Assembly (NCBI GenBank): GCA_036513895.1 | Contig: DATBYF010000040.1 | Location: 1 to 18,820, forward strand | DNA length: 18,820 nt | Direction of reading: 5' to 3' | Source: Palsa-147 sp036513895 | Lineage (GTDB): Bacteria; Acidobacteriota; Terriglobia; Acidiferrales; UBA7541 | Part shown: positions 6,685 through 14,323 of the stretch, piece after piece | How positions within the stretch are numbered: the stretch's first letter is position 1 | Layout: each line of letters begins with the position of its first letter | The notes under the pieces: generated by a model | What the model saw: the letters and a program-made list of their open reading frames with translations, nothing else | The model's database searches: none | What the model was told of the DNA's origin: nothing | Position numbers and translations under genes: made by a program

Positions 6685-8142
6685 GTGAATCCGCCCAGTC
6701 CGAACAAACCTGTCTCCTCGAACGCTCCACTCGCCGCTACCAGCAAGCGGCTGGTGCCCTGGCTGATCGCGGTCGCGTTCTTCATGGAGTCCCTGGACAC
6801 GACGATTCTGAACACTGCGGTGCCTACAATAGCGAACGCCCTGCACGTTGCGCCGCTAAGCATGAAGTCGGTTCTCGCAAGCTACACTTTGAGCCTCGCC
6901 GTCTTCATTCCAATTAGTGGTTGGATGGCGGATCGCTTTGGCACGCGCCGGGTTTTCGCCTCAGCCATCGGTATTTTCACGCTGGGGTCATTCCTCTGCG
7001 GCATTTCCAGCAACATCCACGTGATGGTCGCGTGCCGGATCCTGCAGGGCTGCGGCGGCTCGATGATGGTTCCAGTCGGCCGGCTCACAGTCGTGCGCAC
7101 GTTCGCGAAATCCGAGCTCGTTCGTGCCATGAGTTTCGTCGCCATTCCCGGCTTGATTGGTCCGATGCTCGGACCGATCGCCGGCGGCCTGATCGTTGGA
7201 TATTTTCACTGGAGAGTAATTTTCTTCGTAAATATTCCAATTGGTCTCGCCGGTCTGGTTCTGGTGTACCTGCACCTTCCCGACTATCGCGAACCTACCA
7301 ATCCTCTCGATGTAACCGGGCTGATTCTGTTCGGATCGGGTGTCGCGCTCCTTTCCTACGTCTTGGAAGTGTTCGGCGAGCACACGCTAAGCGTGCATAA
7401 AATCCTAGGCCTTCTTGCAATCTCCATCGCGCTTTTAGCAGCCTACGGATTTCACGCAACGAGAACCGAACATCCGATGCTCGATCTGGTCTTATTTCGG
7501 ATTCGCACTTTCCGCGCGGCGGTCAGCGGCAGTTTCTTGACTCGCCTTGGCATCGGTGGCATTCCGTTTCTATTTCCGCTTTTGTATCAGGTCGGCCTCG
7601 GATTCACTCCGATACAATCCGGCCTGCTTATGATGCCGCAAGCCATCGCGGCGATGAGTCTCAAGATGACGATGCCGCGGATTTTGTCGCGGTTTGGATA
7701 TCGCGCCGTGCTGGTTTCGAACACCTTGATCATCGGTTTCCTCATCTTACTTTTCGCCACAATCGGCAAGGGCACGTCGATATCGCTCGTCGTGATAGAA
7801 GTATTTTGCTACGGATTTTTCACGTCACTGCAATACACGGCTATGAACACGCTGGTCTACGCCGATGTCAACGAGCAACAGGAAAGCAGTGCCAGCTCCA
7901 TAGCGAGCACGGCGCAGCAGATGGCTATCAGTTTTGGCGTCGCTTCGGCGTCGCTCGTGACAGTCTTGTTCATTCCGGACCGCCATACTTCCAACGGCGC
8001 TCAATTCATCCACGGCATCGACCACGCATTTTTTGTTCTTGGCGGAATGACCCTGATCTCCACCGCCGTTTTTTGGCAATTGAAAAGAGGCGATGGTGAC
8101 GCCGTGAGCTTGAGCAAGCAGAAGCAACTGCATCCGGGATAA
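6685..8142 (+). CDS. DHA2-family (14-TM) MFS multidrug exporter, MdtD-like
   Basis: 485 aa from GTG. The next in-frame ATG lies inside TM1, so GTG is the likely start. TM1 carries motif D1 LDTTILNTAVPTIA (residues 37-50). Motif A is GWMADRFGTRR (79-89), and motif C GPMLGPIAGG (159-168) follows the segment RILQGCGGSMMVPVGRLTV. The sequence resembles E. coli MdtD/HsrA throughout, e.g. GCGGSMMVPVGRLTV and QVGLGFTPIQSGLLMMPQ. These are proton-driven inner-membrane exporters of drugs or metabolites. No membrane-fusion partner or TetR regulator is adjacent, so the substrate is unknown. It ends 13 bp before the convergent PfkB gene, without an obvious terminator between them. Confidence 0.9.
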   Translation: MNPPSPNKPVSSNAPLAATSKRLVPWLIAVAFFMESLDTTILNTAVPTIANALHVAPLSMKSVLASYTLSLAVFIPISGWMADRFGTRRVFASAIGIFTLGSFLCGISSNIHVMVACRILQGCGGSMMVPVGRLTVVRTFAKSELVRAMSFVAIPGLIGPMLGPIAGGLIVGYFHWRVIFFVNIPIGLAGLVLVYLHLPDYREPTNPLDVTGLILFGSGVALLSYVLEVFGEHTLSVHKILGLLAISIALLAAYGFHATRTEHPMLDLVLFRIRTFRAAVSGSFLTRLGIGGIPFLFPLLYQVGLGFTPIQSGLLMMPQAIAAMSLKMTMPRILSRFGYRAVLVSNTLIIGFLILLFATIGKGTSISLVVIEVFCYGFFTSLQYTAMNTLVYADVNEQQESSASSIASTAQQMAISFGVASASLVTVLFIPDRHTSNGAQFIHGIDHAFFVLGGMTLISTAVFWQLKRGDGDAVSLSKQKQLHPG

Positions 8143-8155
8143 GAAAAAAAATTGA

Positions 8156-9100
8156 TTATCGCTGGTTCGATTTCAAGTGCTCACGAAAAAACTGCTCGAG
8201 GCCGACGCGGTTTCTAAAAGCTTCGGTCCCCCCTTCACCAGTTGTTGAGTAGGCCCCGGCAACATCGGCAAATTCCAGGCATTCCTCCGGAGTTGCGCCT
8301 TGCAAGTAGCGGTGAATGAAACCCGCATCGAAGCTATCGCCGGCGCCGACCGTATCTCGCGACTTCACTCTCATGCCTTCTCGCCGCCATTCACCCGTAG
8401 AGTTTCGCGCGACGGCCCCTTTCGAGCCTCGTTTCACGACCACTAACCCGCAAATTTGCGAAAGCATGGTAATGGCCTCCTCCAGACCGTCCGTGCCAGC
8501 AATCTTCGTCGCCTCGCGCTCGTTTGGCAAAAGAATGTCAACAAATGGCAGCATAGCCAACAAATCGCTGCCCCACTTGCCTTCGGGGTCATCGTTTGTG
8601 TCCAACGATGTCGAGAGGCCCTTGGCCTTGGCTGCGCGGAATAAGTCAACAATATGCGGGCGAAGCGCTCTGTGCAGGAAGTAGGAAGATAGATGAAGAT
8701 GCCGCGCAGAGAAAACATAATCAAGATTGAGGTCAGCGTAACTCAATTCAAACATCGTGCCAGGATACGTAAGGATGAAGCGATGTTGCGGATGCGCGAG
8801 AATCGCGGTAAACGCGGTGGAAGTCCCGCTCGTGGAATAACAAACCTGGGTCAAATCAACGCCGGCATTCGCAAGCCAGTCAAAACACATTTTCCCCAAA
8901 GCGTCGGCGCCGATTTTTGAAACCATGCCAACGCGAGTTCCGAGCACCGAAAGATTGTGCGCAAAGATCGCGGACGAACTTCCCAAGGTGAGCCGGAATC
9001 CGTCAATCAGAGTTTCGTGCTCCGGCTTGAGCTGCTCCGGCAGACCGTAAAGAATCAAATCCGGATTGATCTCGCCGATAACACAAACATCAAGCGGCAT
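8156..9100 (-). CDS. PfkB-family sugar kinase
   Basis: 314 aa of the ribokinase/PfkB fold. The N-terminus VCVIGEINPDLILYG and the TLGSSSAIFAHNLSVLG segment form the substrate-binding lid and first signature. The C-terminal signature DTVGAGDSFDAGF (249-261) holds the catalytic aspartate D255 and the anion hole. The DTNDDPEG and LPNEREA segments are typical of the subfamily. It is an ATP-dependent kinase of a free sugar, sugar phosphate or nucleoside. It is the third gene of an operon with the DeoR/AgaR-like regulator and the SIS isomerase (14-bp gap), so I infer an amino-sugar or ketose(-phosphate) substrate. The GG dipeptide usual near the first signature is replaced by GSSSAIFA, as in several less studied PfkB branches. 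Confidence 0.85.
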   Translation of the reverse strand: MPLDVCVIGEINPDLILYGLPEQLKPEHETLIDGFRLTLGSSSAIFAHNLSVLGTRVGMVSKIGADALGKMCFDWLANAGVDLTQVCYSTSGTSTAFTAILAHPQHRFILTYPGTMFELSYADLNLDYVFSARHLHLSSYFLHRALRPHIVDLFRAAKAKGLSTSLDTNDDPEGKWGSDLLAMLPFVDILLPNEREATKIAGTDGLEEAITMLSQICGLVVVKRGSKGAVARNSTGEWRREGMRVKSRDTVGAGDSFDAGFIHRYLQGATPEECLEFADVAGAYSTTGEGGTEAFRNRVGLEQFFREHLKSNQR

Positions 9101-9114
9101 TCCTGCGGCCTCGC

Positions 9115-10188
9115 CTACTTCGTGTCGTCCAACATCACGACCCTAGATAAGTTTCTCGGTTCGTCAGGGTTCAGGCCCTTTTTAATTCCCGTATAGAAGC
9201 CCAGCAACTGGCCCGGAATTACGCTCGCAGCCGCACGCGCTGCTTCAGGCACATCGAGCGACAACTCGACTATATAGTCAGCGGCGCGGCGAATCCTAGA
9301 ATCGCAAGCATTCGCAACAACGAGCGTCACTCCGCCCAGTCTCTTGATTTCCTCCAGAACTGCCACCTCGGCATCAAAACCTGTCTCGCTGATGATAAAA
9401 GTAATAAGCGTCTCAGGGCCGACGATTGCTTTCGGCCCGTGACGAAACTCGAGCGTATGAAAGCTTTGCGCGTACGAACAGGACATTTCCTTTACCTTCA
9501 ACATCGATTCCTGAGCGATTCCGAAGAACGGACCCTGACCAAGAAAAACATAGTCAGCAAATGAGCGCGAATCCACCAGCGACTTTATCGTGACGTGAGT
9601 TCCGTTCAAACGATCGGAAACCTGATCCGCGAGATTCTCAAGCGCATCCAGGAAATCGCGGCGAGCTGATCGAATTGCCGCAAGCGATTGCAGCGCTAGT
9701 AGCATCGAGGTGAAGGACCTCGTCATCACGGTGCTTTTTTCATCTGCGGCCGTTAATTTAATTAGGTGCGATGCGATTTTCTCGATTGGAGTGTCCGCGG
9801 CGCACGTGACCGCAAGCACTCGAAGATTTCGCTTACCTTCGAGATATTCCGCGGCCTGTAACGCTTCCGATGTAAAGCCCGATCGAGTAATCACGACCGG
9901 TTGACAGGGGATTGGAAGTAGCTCCGGGAAAAGCATGACCTCAGAAGCGGGAATGGCCCGAGTTTTCTCGCCCGTCAATATGGACCAAGTCGCCGATGCA
10001 GTCTCCGCCAGGTAGAAACTCGATCCGCAGCCGATGAACACCCACTCGATATTTTTCGGCAGCTTTTCATTGAGGGTATGCAACTCGGCAGTCTTCTCTA
10101 TTTGCCCGAGGCATGATTTCCACGTCGCCGGCTCCGATAGGATTTCGGAAATCGTATGAGCGCCAACTTCTGATCTCAGTTCCGCCAA
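9115..10188 (-). CDS. SIS-domain sugar-phosphate isomerase/deaminase, AgaS/GlmS-isomerase-like
   Basis: 357 aa with two SIS domains and no glutaminase domain, so it is not GlmS. SIS1 carries FIGCGSSFYLAETA (51-64) and TRSGFTSEAL (101-110). SIS2 carries GQGPFFGIAQESMLKVKEMS (217-236) and EFRHGPKAIVGPE (247-259), matching the GlmS sugar-binding region, with E234 and H250 at the positions of its catalytic acid and ring-opening histidine. The tail GLNPDEPRNLSRVV (338-351) aligns with the GlmS C-tail but has R where GlmS has the Schiff-base lysine. It probably deaminates or isomerises an aminohexose phosphate to a ketose phosphate. The start is TTG, chosen because GGAGG (10194-10198) lies 5 bp upstream. 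Second gene of the regulator-SIS-kinase operon. Confidence 0.85.
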   Translation of the reverse strand: MAELRSEVGAHTISEILSEPATWKSCLGQIEKTAELHTLNEKLPKNIEWVFIGCGSSFYLAETASATWSILTGEKTRAIPASEVMLFPELLPIPCQPVVITRSGFTSEALQAAEYLEGKRNLRVLAVTCAADTPIEKIASHLIKLTAADEKSTVMTRSFTSMLLALQSLAAIRSARRDFLDALENLADQVSDRLNGTHVTIKSLVDSRSFADYVFLGQGPFFGIAQESMLKVKEMSCSYAQSFHTLEFRHGPKAIVGPETLITFIISETGFDAEVAVLEEIKRLGGVTLVVANACDSRIRRAADYIVELSLDVPEAARAAASVIPGQLLGFYTGIKKGLNPDEPRNLSRVVMLDDTK

Positions 10189-10193
10189 CTATG

Positions 10194-10198
10194 CCTCC
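10194..10198 (-). promoter_or_regulatory. Shine-Dalgarno GGAGG fixing the TTG start of the SIS gene
   Basis: GGAGG on the minus strand, 5 bases before TTG (10186-10188). No ATG or GTG is as well placed, so this motif decides the start codon. Confidence 0.65.
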
Positions 10199-10220
10199 AG
10201 ACTCAATTAAATTATGATCC

Positions 10221-10982
10221 TCAAACAAGTACGACTTTGATATGCGCGGCCCGAAGTGCCTTGAGATCCTTGGCCGAAATTTTTCGGTCAGTGATCGCGT
10301 GATGCACGGCCGACGTGGGAGCGATAAATGAGAGGCTGCGGCGCCCGAACTTGCTCGAATCGCACACGATGATCGTTGTTTTTGCGTTTTCCATCATCAC
10401 CCGGTTGGCCCGCGCCTCAAGCAGATTTGGTGTCGTAAGTCCGTACTCAAGATCGAATCCATCGACCGCCAAAAACAAAAGATCAGCTGTCACGTGGCGC
10501 AATGAGTCTTCCGCAAGGGGACCGACCAGCGAAAACGAATTCCTTCTCAGCGCGCCTCCCGTTAAGATGACTTCGACTTCCGTTCCGGCCAGCTCAGCGG
10601 CAATGTTCACGGCGTTCGTAATCACCGTGAGGTCTCGGACATGCTTGATCGCGCGCGCAACGGCTGTGGTCGTCGTGCCTGAATCGAGAATCACGACGTG
10701 GCCCGGTTGCACGAGGCGCGCTGCGGCCGCGGCAATCTTGAGTTTTTCGCGGCGGTGCAATTGTTCTTTTTCGTGCAGCGATGGATCGCGCAAGGCTGAT
10801 GCGTCTATCGGCAGAGCGCCGCCGTGCGCGCGTTGGATACGACCCATTTGGTGGAGCGTCTCCAAATCTTTTCGAATGGTGATCAGCGATGTGGAGAATC
10901 GCCGGGCGAGCTCTTTCACCACGACCCGGCCGTCGCGTTGCGTTAATTCCAGAATTTTCCGCCGCCGCTCTTCCGCTAGCAT
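10221..10982 (-). CDS. DeoR-family transcriptional repressor, AgaR-like
   Basis: 253 aa. N-terminal DeoR winged HTH (residues about 5-57): RRRKILELTQRDGRVVVKEL, then TSLITIRKDLETLHQMG and RAHGGAL. The C-terminal sugar-phosphate sensor domain has the family signature ILDSGTTTTAVA (98-109), TGGALRRNSFSLVG (141-154) and DLLFLAVDGFDLEYGLTTPN (167-186), then CDSSKFGRRS. These segments resemble E. coli AgaR, the GalNAc/galactosamine repressor, more than GlpR or DeoR. It should bind a phosphorylated sugar made by the pathway and release DNA. It heads the operon with the SIS isomerase (32-bp gap) and a PfkB kinase, and is divergent from a second PfkB kinase, so the 93-bp intergenic region probably holds its operator. 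Confidence 0.88.
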   Translation of the reverse strand: MLAEERRRKILELTQRDGRVVVKELARRFSTSLITIRKDLETLHQMGRIQRAHGGALPIDASALRDPSLHEKEQLHRREKLKIAAAAARLVQPGHVVILDSGTTTTAVARAIKHVRDLTVITNAVNIAAELAGTEVEVILTGGALRRNSFSLVGPLAEDSLRHVTADLLFLAVDGFDLEYGLTTPNLLEARANRVMMENAKTTIIVCDSSKFGRRSLSFIAPTSAVHHAITDRKISAKDLKALRAAHIKVVLV

Positions 10983-10992
10983 GGGTTCAGGC

Positions 10993-11027
10993 TTACTTTC
11001 GATTCATTACTTTTTGTTACCATTTTG
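10993..11027. promoter_or_regulatory. Candidate operator of the AgaR-like repressor
   Basis: T-rich sequence with TTACTTT repeated at 10993-10999 and 11007-11013, including CTTTCGATTCATTAC, followed by TTTTTGTTACC. The TTTC-n-nTT-n-n-TT spacing resembles the AgaR/GlpR-type operators I remember from E. coli. It lies in the 93-bp gap between the divergent regulator and kinase genes, where an autoregulating DeoR repressor would bind. Similarity is by eye only. Confidence 0.4.
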
Positions 11028-11075
11028 AACTTAGCGTGATAGCTTGGCACAAAGGCATTCGAGGAGCAAGGATTT

Positions 11076-12032
11076 ATGCCCGATGCACCGATCATCTGCG
11101 TAAGCGTCAATCCGGCAATGGATCGCCGTTTGCGCCTAGGCTCGCTAGCAGTCGGCGAAGTCAATCGAGCGGAAACCGCACATGGTTTTGCAGGAGGCAA
11201 AGCCGCGCACGTCGCCATGGCCGCTCGCGCACTGGCAGCGAAGGCAGTTTGGATTGGATTTCTTGGCGGACCGATCGGCGAAGAATGCTCCCGGCAAATG
11301 AACGATTTGGGCATTCAAGTTGTGTCAATTCCCACCGTTTCAAGCACGCGCGTAAATCTCGAAATCATCGAAGACTCAGGACGGGTCACAGAAATCCTAG
11401 AACCAGGTGTCGGGCCAACGGCCGCTGAGAAAGAAAACTTTGTGCAGAAGTGTACGGAGGCCGTTCGTAAACATGGGAAGGGAACTGTGCTCGTAATTTC
11501 CGGCAGCTTGCCTGTCGGTCTCAAGCCGAATTTCTACGTCTCGCTCATCCAAGCCGCACGAGAGGCGGGTGCCAAAGTTTTTATCGATACCAGCGGCGAC
11601 GCCCTGCGCGCGAGCTCCGAAGCTAATCCGGATTTTGTGAAGACAAATCGCTTCGAGGCAGAATCATTGCTTGGACGGCCGCTAAAAACCATGGAAGAAG
11701 TGGTTCGCGCAGCAAGCGAGATCATTCAACGCGGGTCCGCAAGCGTGGCGATTACATTGGGAAAGGAAGGCCTCATCTGGATCGAGCGCAAAAACGGCCC
11801 GGTGTGGATCGCGCGCCCGCCGCGCATGAACCTAATTTCTACGGTCGGTTGCGGCGATGCCACGCTGGGAGGTTTTGCGCGCGCCTCAGCTCAAAGTATC
11901 GGAGGCGAAGAGGCTCTGCGACTTGCAGCCGCCTGCGGCGCCGCCAATTGCGTCGCGTCCGCGCCAGGCAGAATTGAACTAGCGGTAGTCCAATCGCTCA
12001 TTCCGCAAATCGAAGTGCAGCAACTCCCATGA
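11076..12032 (+). CDS. PfkB kinase of the 1-phosphofructokinase/tagatose-6-phosphate kinase group
   Basis: 318 aa. The N-terminal SVNPAMDRRLRL matches the TLNPAID signature of the LacC/FruK/PfkB subgroup. GGKAAHVA (40-47) is the GGKGxNVA substrate loop with G and N replaced. ISGSLPVGL (141-149) and VKTNRFEAESLLG (188-200) are also family features. The C-terminal signature STVGCGDATLGGFA (255-268) holds catalytic D261, with C in place of the usual A of GAGD. It likely phosphorylates a hexose monophosphate to a bisphosphate; next to an AgaR-like regulator and AgaS-like isomerase, tagatose-6-phosphate is the best guess. AGGAG at 11062-11066 gives a good ribosome binding site 9 bp before the ATG. 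Divergent from the repressor, convergent with the amidohydrolase (63-bp gap). Confidence 0.88.
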   Translation: MPDAPIICVSVNPAMDRRLRLGSLAVGEVNRAETAHGFAGGKAAHVAMAARALAAKAVWIGFLGGPIGEECSRQMNDLGIQVVSIPTVSSTRVNLEIIEDSGRVTEILEPGVGPTAAEKENFVQKCTEAVRKHGKGTVLVISGSLPVGLKPNFYVSLIQAAREAGAKVFIDTSGDALRASSEANPDFVKTNRFEAESLLGRPLKTMEEVVRAASEIIQRGSASVAITLGKEGLIWIERKNGPVWIARPPRMNLISTVGCGDATLGGFARASAQSIGGEEALRLAAACGAANCVASAPGRIELAVVQSLIPQIEVQQLP

Positions 12033-12095
12033 AGAGGCCTAATACGCCTGATAAGTCGCTCGCACGCCGTTGGTTCGCGATGGCATTCGACGTCG

Positions 12096-13235
12096 CTACT
12101 TCGAAGCATTTACGATTCCCGGAATCCACCTCACCGCATTATCGTGATAAATGTGGCGAAGAACCGGCTCAGGCAAATTCAGCCCCTCAATCTGACGGCC
12201 GTGATAGGGCAGCTTCTGATCCGTTGCCAAGAATTTCCAATCTCTCGCATAAGTCTCTTGCCACTCCTTTAGAGCATCCGCCGCGGATTCATCACTAAGG
12301 AACTCGAGATCGGTCCCATACAGCACCCGGTCCTGATATTTAATAAGAAAGTTCCGCACTTTTTCTCTCGGCTGAATCATCAAGTATTCCATCCGCGCCG
12401 CCGTATCGACCGCGAAATTTGGATAGCGATCGAAGCGCTTTGCAATTTCGTCCACATCGGTTTCCATGCTGCCTAAATGCGCGCCAACCACTCGCAGCTT
12501 CGGATTCTGCGCCAGCAGGTGATCGCGCGCCGCCAAAATCACTTCCTTCCGAGGATGATCGGGATGGAGATACATGTACCACTTTGGATTTTCCTTGTAG
12601 TAATCGTAATCAGGGCTGTCGGGATTGGGCGGCTGCCAGCACGACCACGGCTCGGCCACATGAGCAACGAGTGTTTTATTTTCCGCTGCGATCTCGCGAT
12701 AAATCGGCTCGAATGCGGGATCATCCGGCATCACGTAGCGCCCATCCGGCGTCTGCAATTCCATTCCGATATTCTTCCAGATTTTCAAAGCTACGGCGCC
12801 CTCGGCGAGTTCCTGCCGGATTTCTCCGACCGTCTTCTCAGCGAAATCCTTCTGCTGAAACCGAAAGGGATCGAAGGTAACGCACAGCTTTGCATGCTCG
12901 CGGCTGCTTTGGACGAAGCTCTTCGCGCGCGCGCTTTCCGTGGCGAGATCACCAAAACTGCGGTGGCTATCGGCTACACAAATGTCCAGAAGGTGCAATC
13001 GGAGCCGCACAATCAGATTGGTTAACTCGGCATCATTCTTAAACGCGTGAACGTGAGCATCGATCGGCTCCATCGCCGCAAAAGCCTGCAGCTCGTCGCC
13101 GGGCGATCGAACAGATGCGGTTTCAGCGGCGGCTGGCATAACTGCAAATTGTCGCAATGCAAAAATCGCGGCGATCATCGCGCCGGCTACCAACGACAAT
13201 AAGAAAAGTCGCTTGAATTTGAGATTGGGATTCAT
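12096..13235 (-). CDS. Exported amidohydrolase-2-type TIM-barrel hydrolase
   Basis: 379 aa. Residues 7-37 form a signal peptide or N-terminal anchor (RLFLLSLVAGAMIAAIFAL, then AAAETA). The barrel carries the metal motif DAHVH (59-63), K151 in ALKIWK, H192 in VAHVAEP, H253 in GAHLGSM and D309 in LYGTDLE: the ordered ligand set of the amidohydrolase superfamily. The closest pattern is the PF04909 branch (decarboxylases, lactonases and other hydrolases). It is probably periplasmic. It follows the second DeoR-type regulator by 5 bp and must be co-transcribed. It is not an AgaA/NagA-type deacetylase by motif layout. Substrate unknown; a sugar lactone or aryl-glycoside product would fit the neighbourhood. 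Confidence 0.85.
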   Translation of the reverse strand: MNPNLKFKRLFLLSLVAGAMIAAIFALRQFAVMPAAAETASVRSPGDELQAFAAMEPIDAHVHAFKNDAELTNLIVRLRLHLLDICVADSHRSFGDLATESARAKSFVQSSREHAKLCVTFDPFRFQQKDFAEKTVGEIRQELAEGAVALKIWKNIGMELQTPDGRYVMPDDPAFEPIYREIAAENKTLVAHVAEPWSCWQPPNPDSPDYDYYKENPKWYMYLHPDHPRKEVILAARDHLLAQNPKLRVVGAHLGSMETDVDEIAKRFDRYPNFAVDTAARMEYLMIQPREKVRNFLIKYQDRVLYGTDLEFLSDESAADALKEWQETYARDWKFLATDQKLPYHGRQIEGLNLPEPVLRHIYHDNAVRWIPGIVNASK

Positions 13236-13240
13236 TTCAC

Positions 13241-14089
13241 TCAGTGCTTCCCCGCGCTTGGTCGCACGCGCGCCTTACCCGCGTCACTTCCGTCCGTCCC
13301 GACAGGCTGCTTCCGCACATCGGCAAGAATCAACTCCACCCCCGCCTCACGCAGCGGCCGCAAATATTGCGCGTCCGCTCCCGAATCTGTAACAAGAATG
13401 TCTATATCCGTTATCGGACCCACATAAGCAAATCCCTGATTGCCGAATTTGCTGTGGTCCGCAACGGCGATGCTAACCCGCGCAGCCTTCAGGATCATCT
13501 TCTTGATCTGTGCTTCAGCCTGGCTCGCTGTGGATATGCCGTAGCTGGGATCGATCGCGCTCACGCCCAGCACAGCTTTATCAACGCGTATCTCCGCGAT
13601 CGCTCGCTGCGCCCACACTCCAGACAGATAAAAAACATCCTTCTGGAGCTCGCCGCCGGTTGAGATAACAGAAACGTGCTGGCTGCGTTGCAATTCCTCG
13701 ACGATGGGGGGTGAATTTGTGATCACGGTAAGCCGGTTACGATGTAGCAGCCGACGCGCCAATTCATACACAGTCGTGCTGCCCTCCAAAAAAACCGTCT
13801 CGCCATCCAAAATCAATCGCTCCGCCTCCCGGGCAATCGCCTGCTTTTCCACTCGATAGCTGCGCCCCAGCGCTTCGTACGAAGGCTGGAAATTCGTACT
13901 CGACGCCCGGGAAACAGCGCCACCGTGCGAGCGCACGAGCACACCCTCTTTTTCCAAAGCGGCGAGATCGCGGCGAATTGTTGCTGCCGTAACATCGAGC
14001 GTGTGTATAAGATCGGAAGCCGCGACGGTGCGCTCGCGGGATAAAATCTCGCGAATGCGAAATCTCCGTTCCTCAGCCAACAGGCTCAT
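13241..14089 (-). CDS. DeoR-family transcriptional regulator (second copy)
   Basis: 282 aa. Winged HTH at about residues 6-58: RRFRIREILSRERTVAASDL, then TAATIRRDLAALEKEG and RSHGGAV. The effector domain carries FLEGSTTVYELARRL (100-114), where most DeoR proteins have DSGTT, then TGGELQK and VADHSKFGNQGF. A proline- and lysine-bearing tail of about 25 residues after ILADV is an extension. The variant EGSTT pocket suggests a ligand different from that of the AgaR-like regulator. Its stop codon is 5 bp from the amidohydrolase ATG, so the regulator controls, and is transcribed with, that enzyme. It is divergent from the TonB-dependent receptor, whose promoter region it probably also controls. 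Confidence 0.85.
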   Translation of the reverse strand: MSLLAEERRFRIREILSRERTVAASDLIHTLDVTAATIRRDLAALEKEGVLVRSHGGAVSRASSTNFQPSYEALGRSYRVEKQAIAREAERLILDGETVFLEGSTTVYELARRLLHRNRLTVITNSPPIVEELQRSQHVSVISTGGELQKDVFYLSGVWAQRAIAEIRVDKAVLGVSAIDPSYGISTASQAEAQIKKMILKAARVSIAVADHSKFGNQGFAYVGPITDIDILVTDSGADAQYLRPLREAGVELILADVRKQPVGTDGSDAGKARVRPSAGKH

Positions 14090-14317
14090 GAATTCGTTCC
14101 GTAGAGCGTCCGGAGTGAGAAATCAGCCGGATTGTGCCACAAATTCAGTCGAATTGAATCGCAAAAGTACAAAAAACGTCATTTTCGATTAAAAAAGTTG
14201 ACAAACGTACTCGTTGGGGCTAATTACCTGAACGATTGGGGTGTGTTTCCGGCTCTGAAACTCGCGCCTCTTAAGTGACGAAGATGGGGACCAGAGCTAA
14301 TCATTCAGGGTGGGGGT
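14090..14317. promoter_or_regulatory. Divergent promoter/operator region (DeoR regulator / TonB receptor)
   Basis: 228 bp between divergent starts. A TTGACA box at 14198-14203 reads toward the receptor. Possible -10 elements are GCTAAT (14219-14224, spacer 15) or TAATTA (14221-14226, spacer 17). Just upstream lies TTTTCGATTAAAAAAG (14183-14198), sharing TTTCGATT with the candidate operator at 10993-11027. On the opposite strand 14148-14170 reads ACTTTTGCGATTCAATTCGA, a similar motif. These could be DeoR-type operators. Confidence 0.4.
14198..14226 (+). promoter_or_regulatory. Candidate sigma-70-like promoter of the TonB receptor gene
   Basis: Perfect -35 TTGACA, then a TAAT-containing -10 candidate 15 to 17 bp downstream. 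It lies about 100 bp before the receptor start. The -10 match is only partial. Confidence 0.4.
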
Positions 14318-14323
14318 TTGCCT

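Noticed and set aside
8143..8155. Terminator between the convergent MFS and PfkB genes
   Set aside because: Only an A-run is present; no stem could be found in the 13-bp gap.
9115..10188. Glucosamine-6-phosphate synthase (GlmS)
   Set aside because: No N-terminal glutaminase domain with Cys2, and the Schiff-base lysine position is arginine.
10315..11028. 237-aa plus-strand open frame
   Set aside because: It is antisense to the AgaR-like repressor and is a shadow.
12419..13025. Open frames of 153 and 182 aa on the plus strand
   Set aside because: They are antisense to the amidohydrolase, whose metal-ligand motifs are complete.
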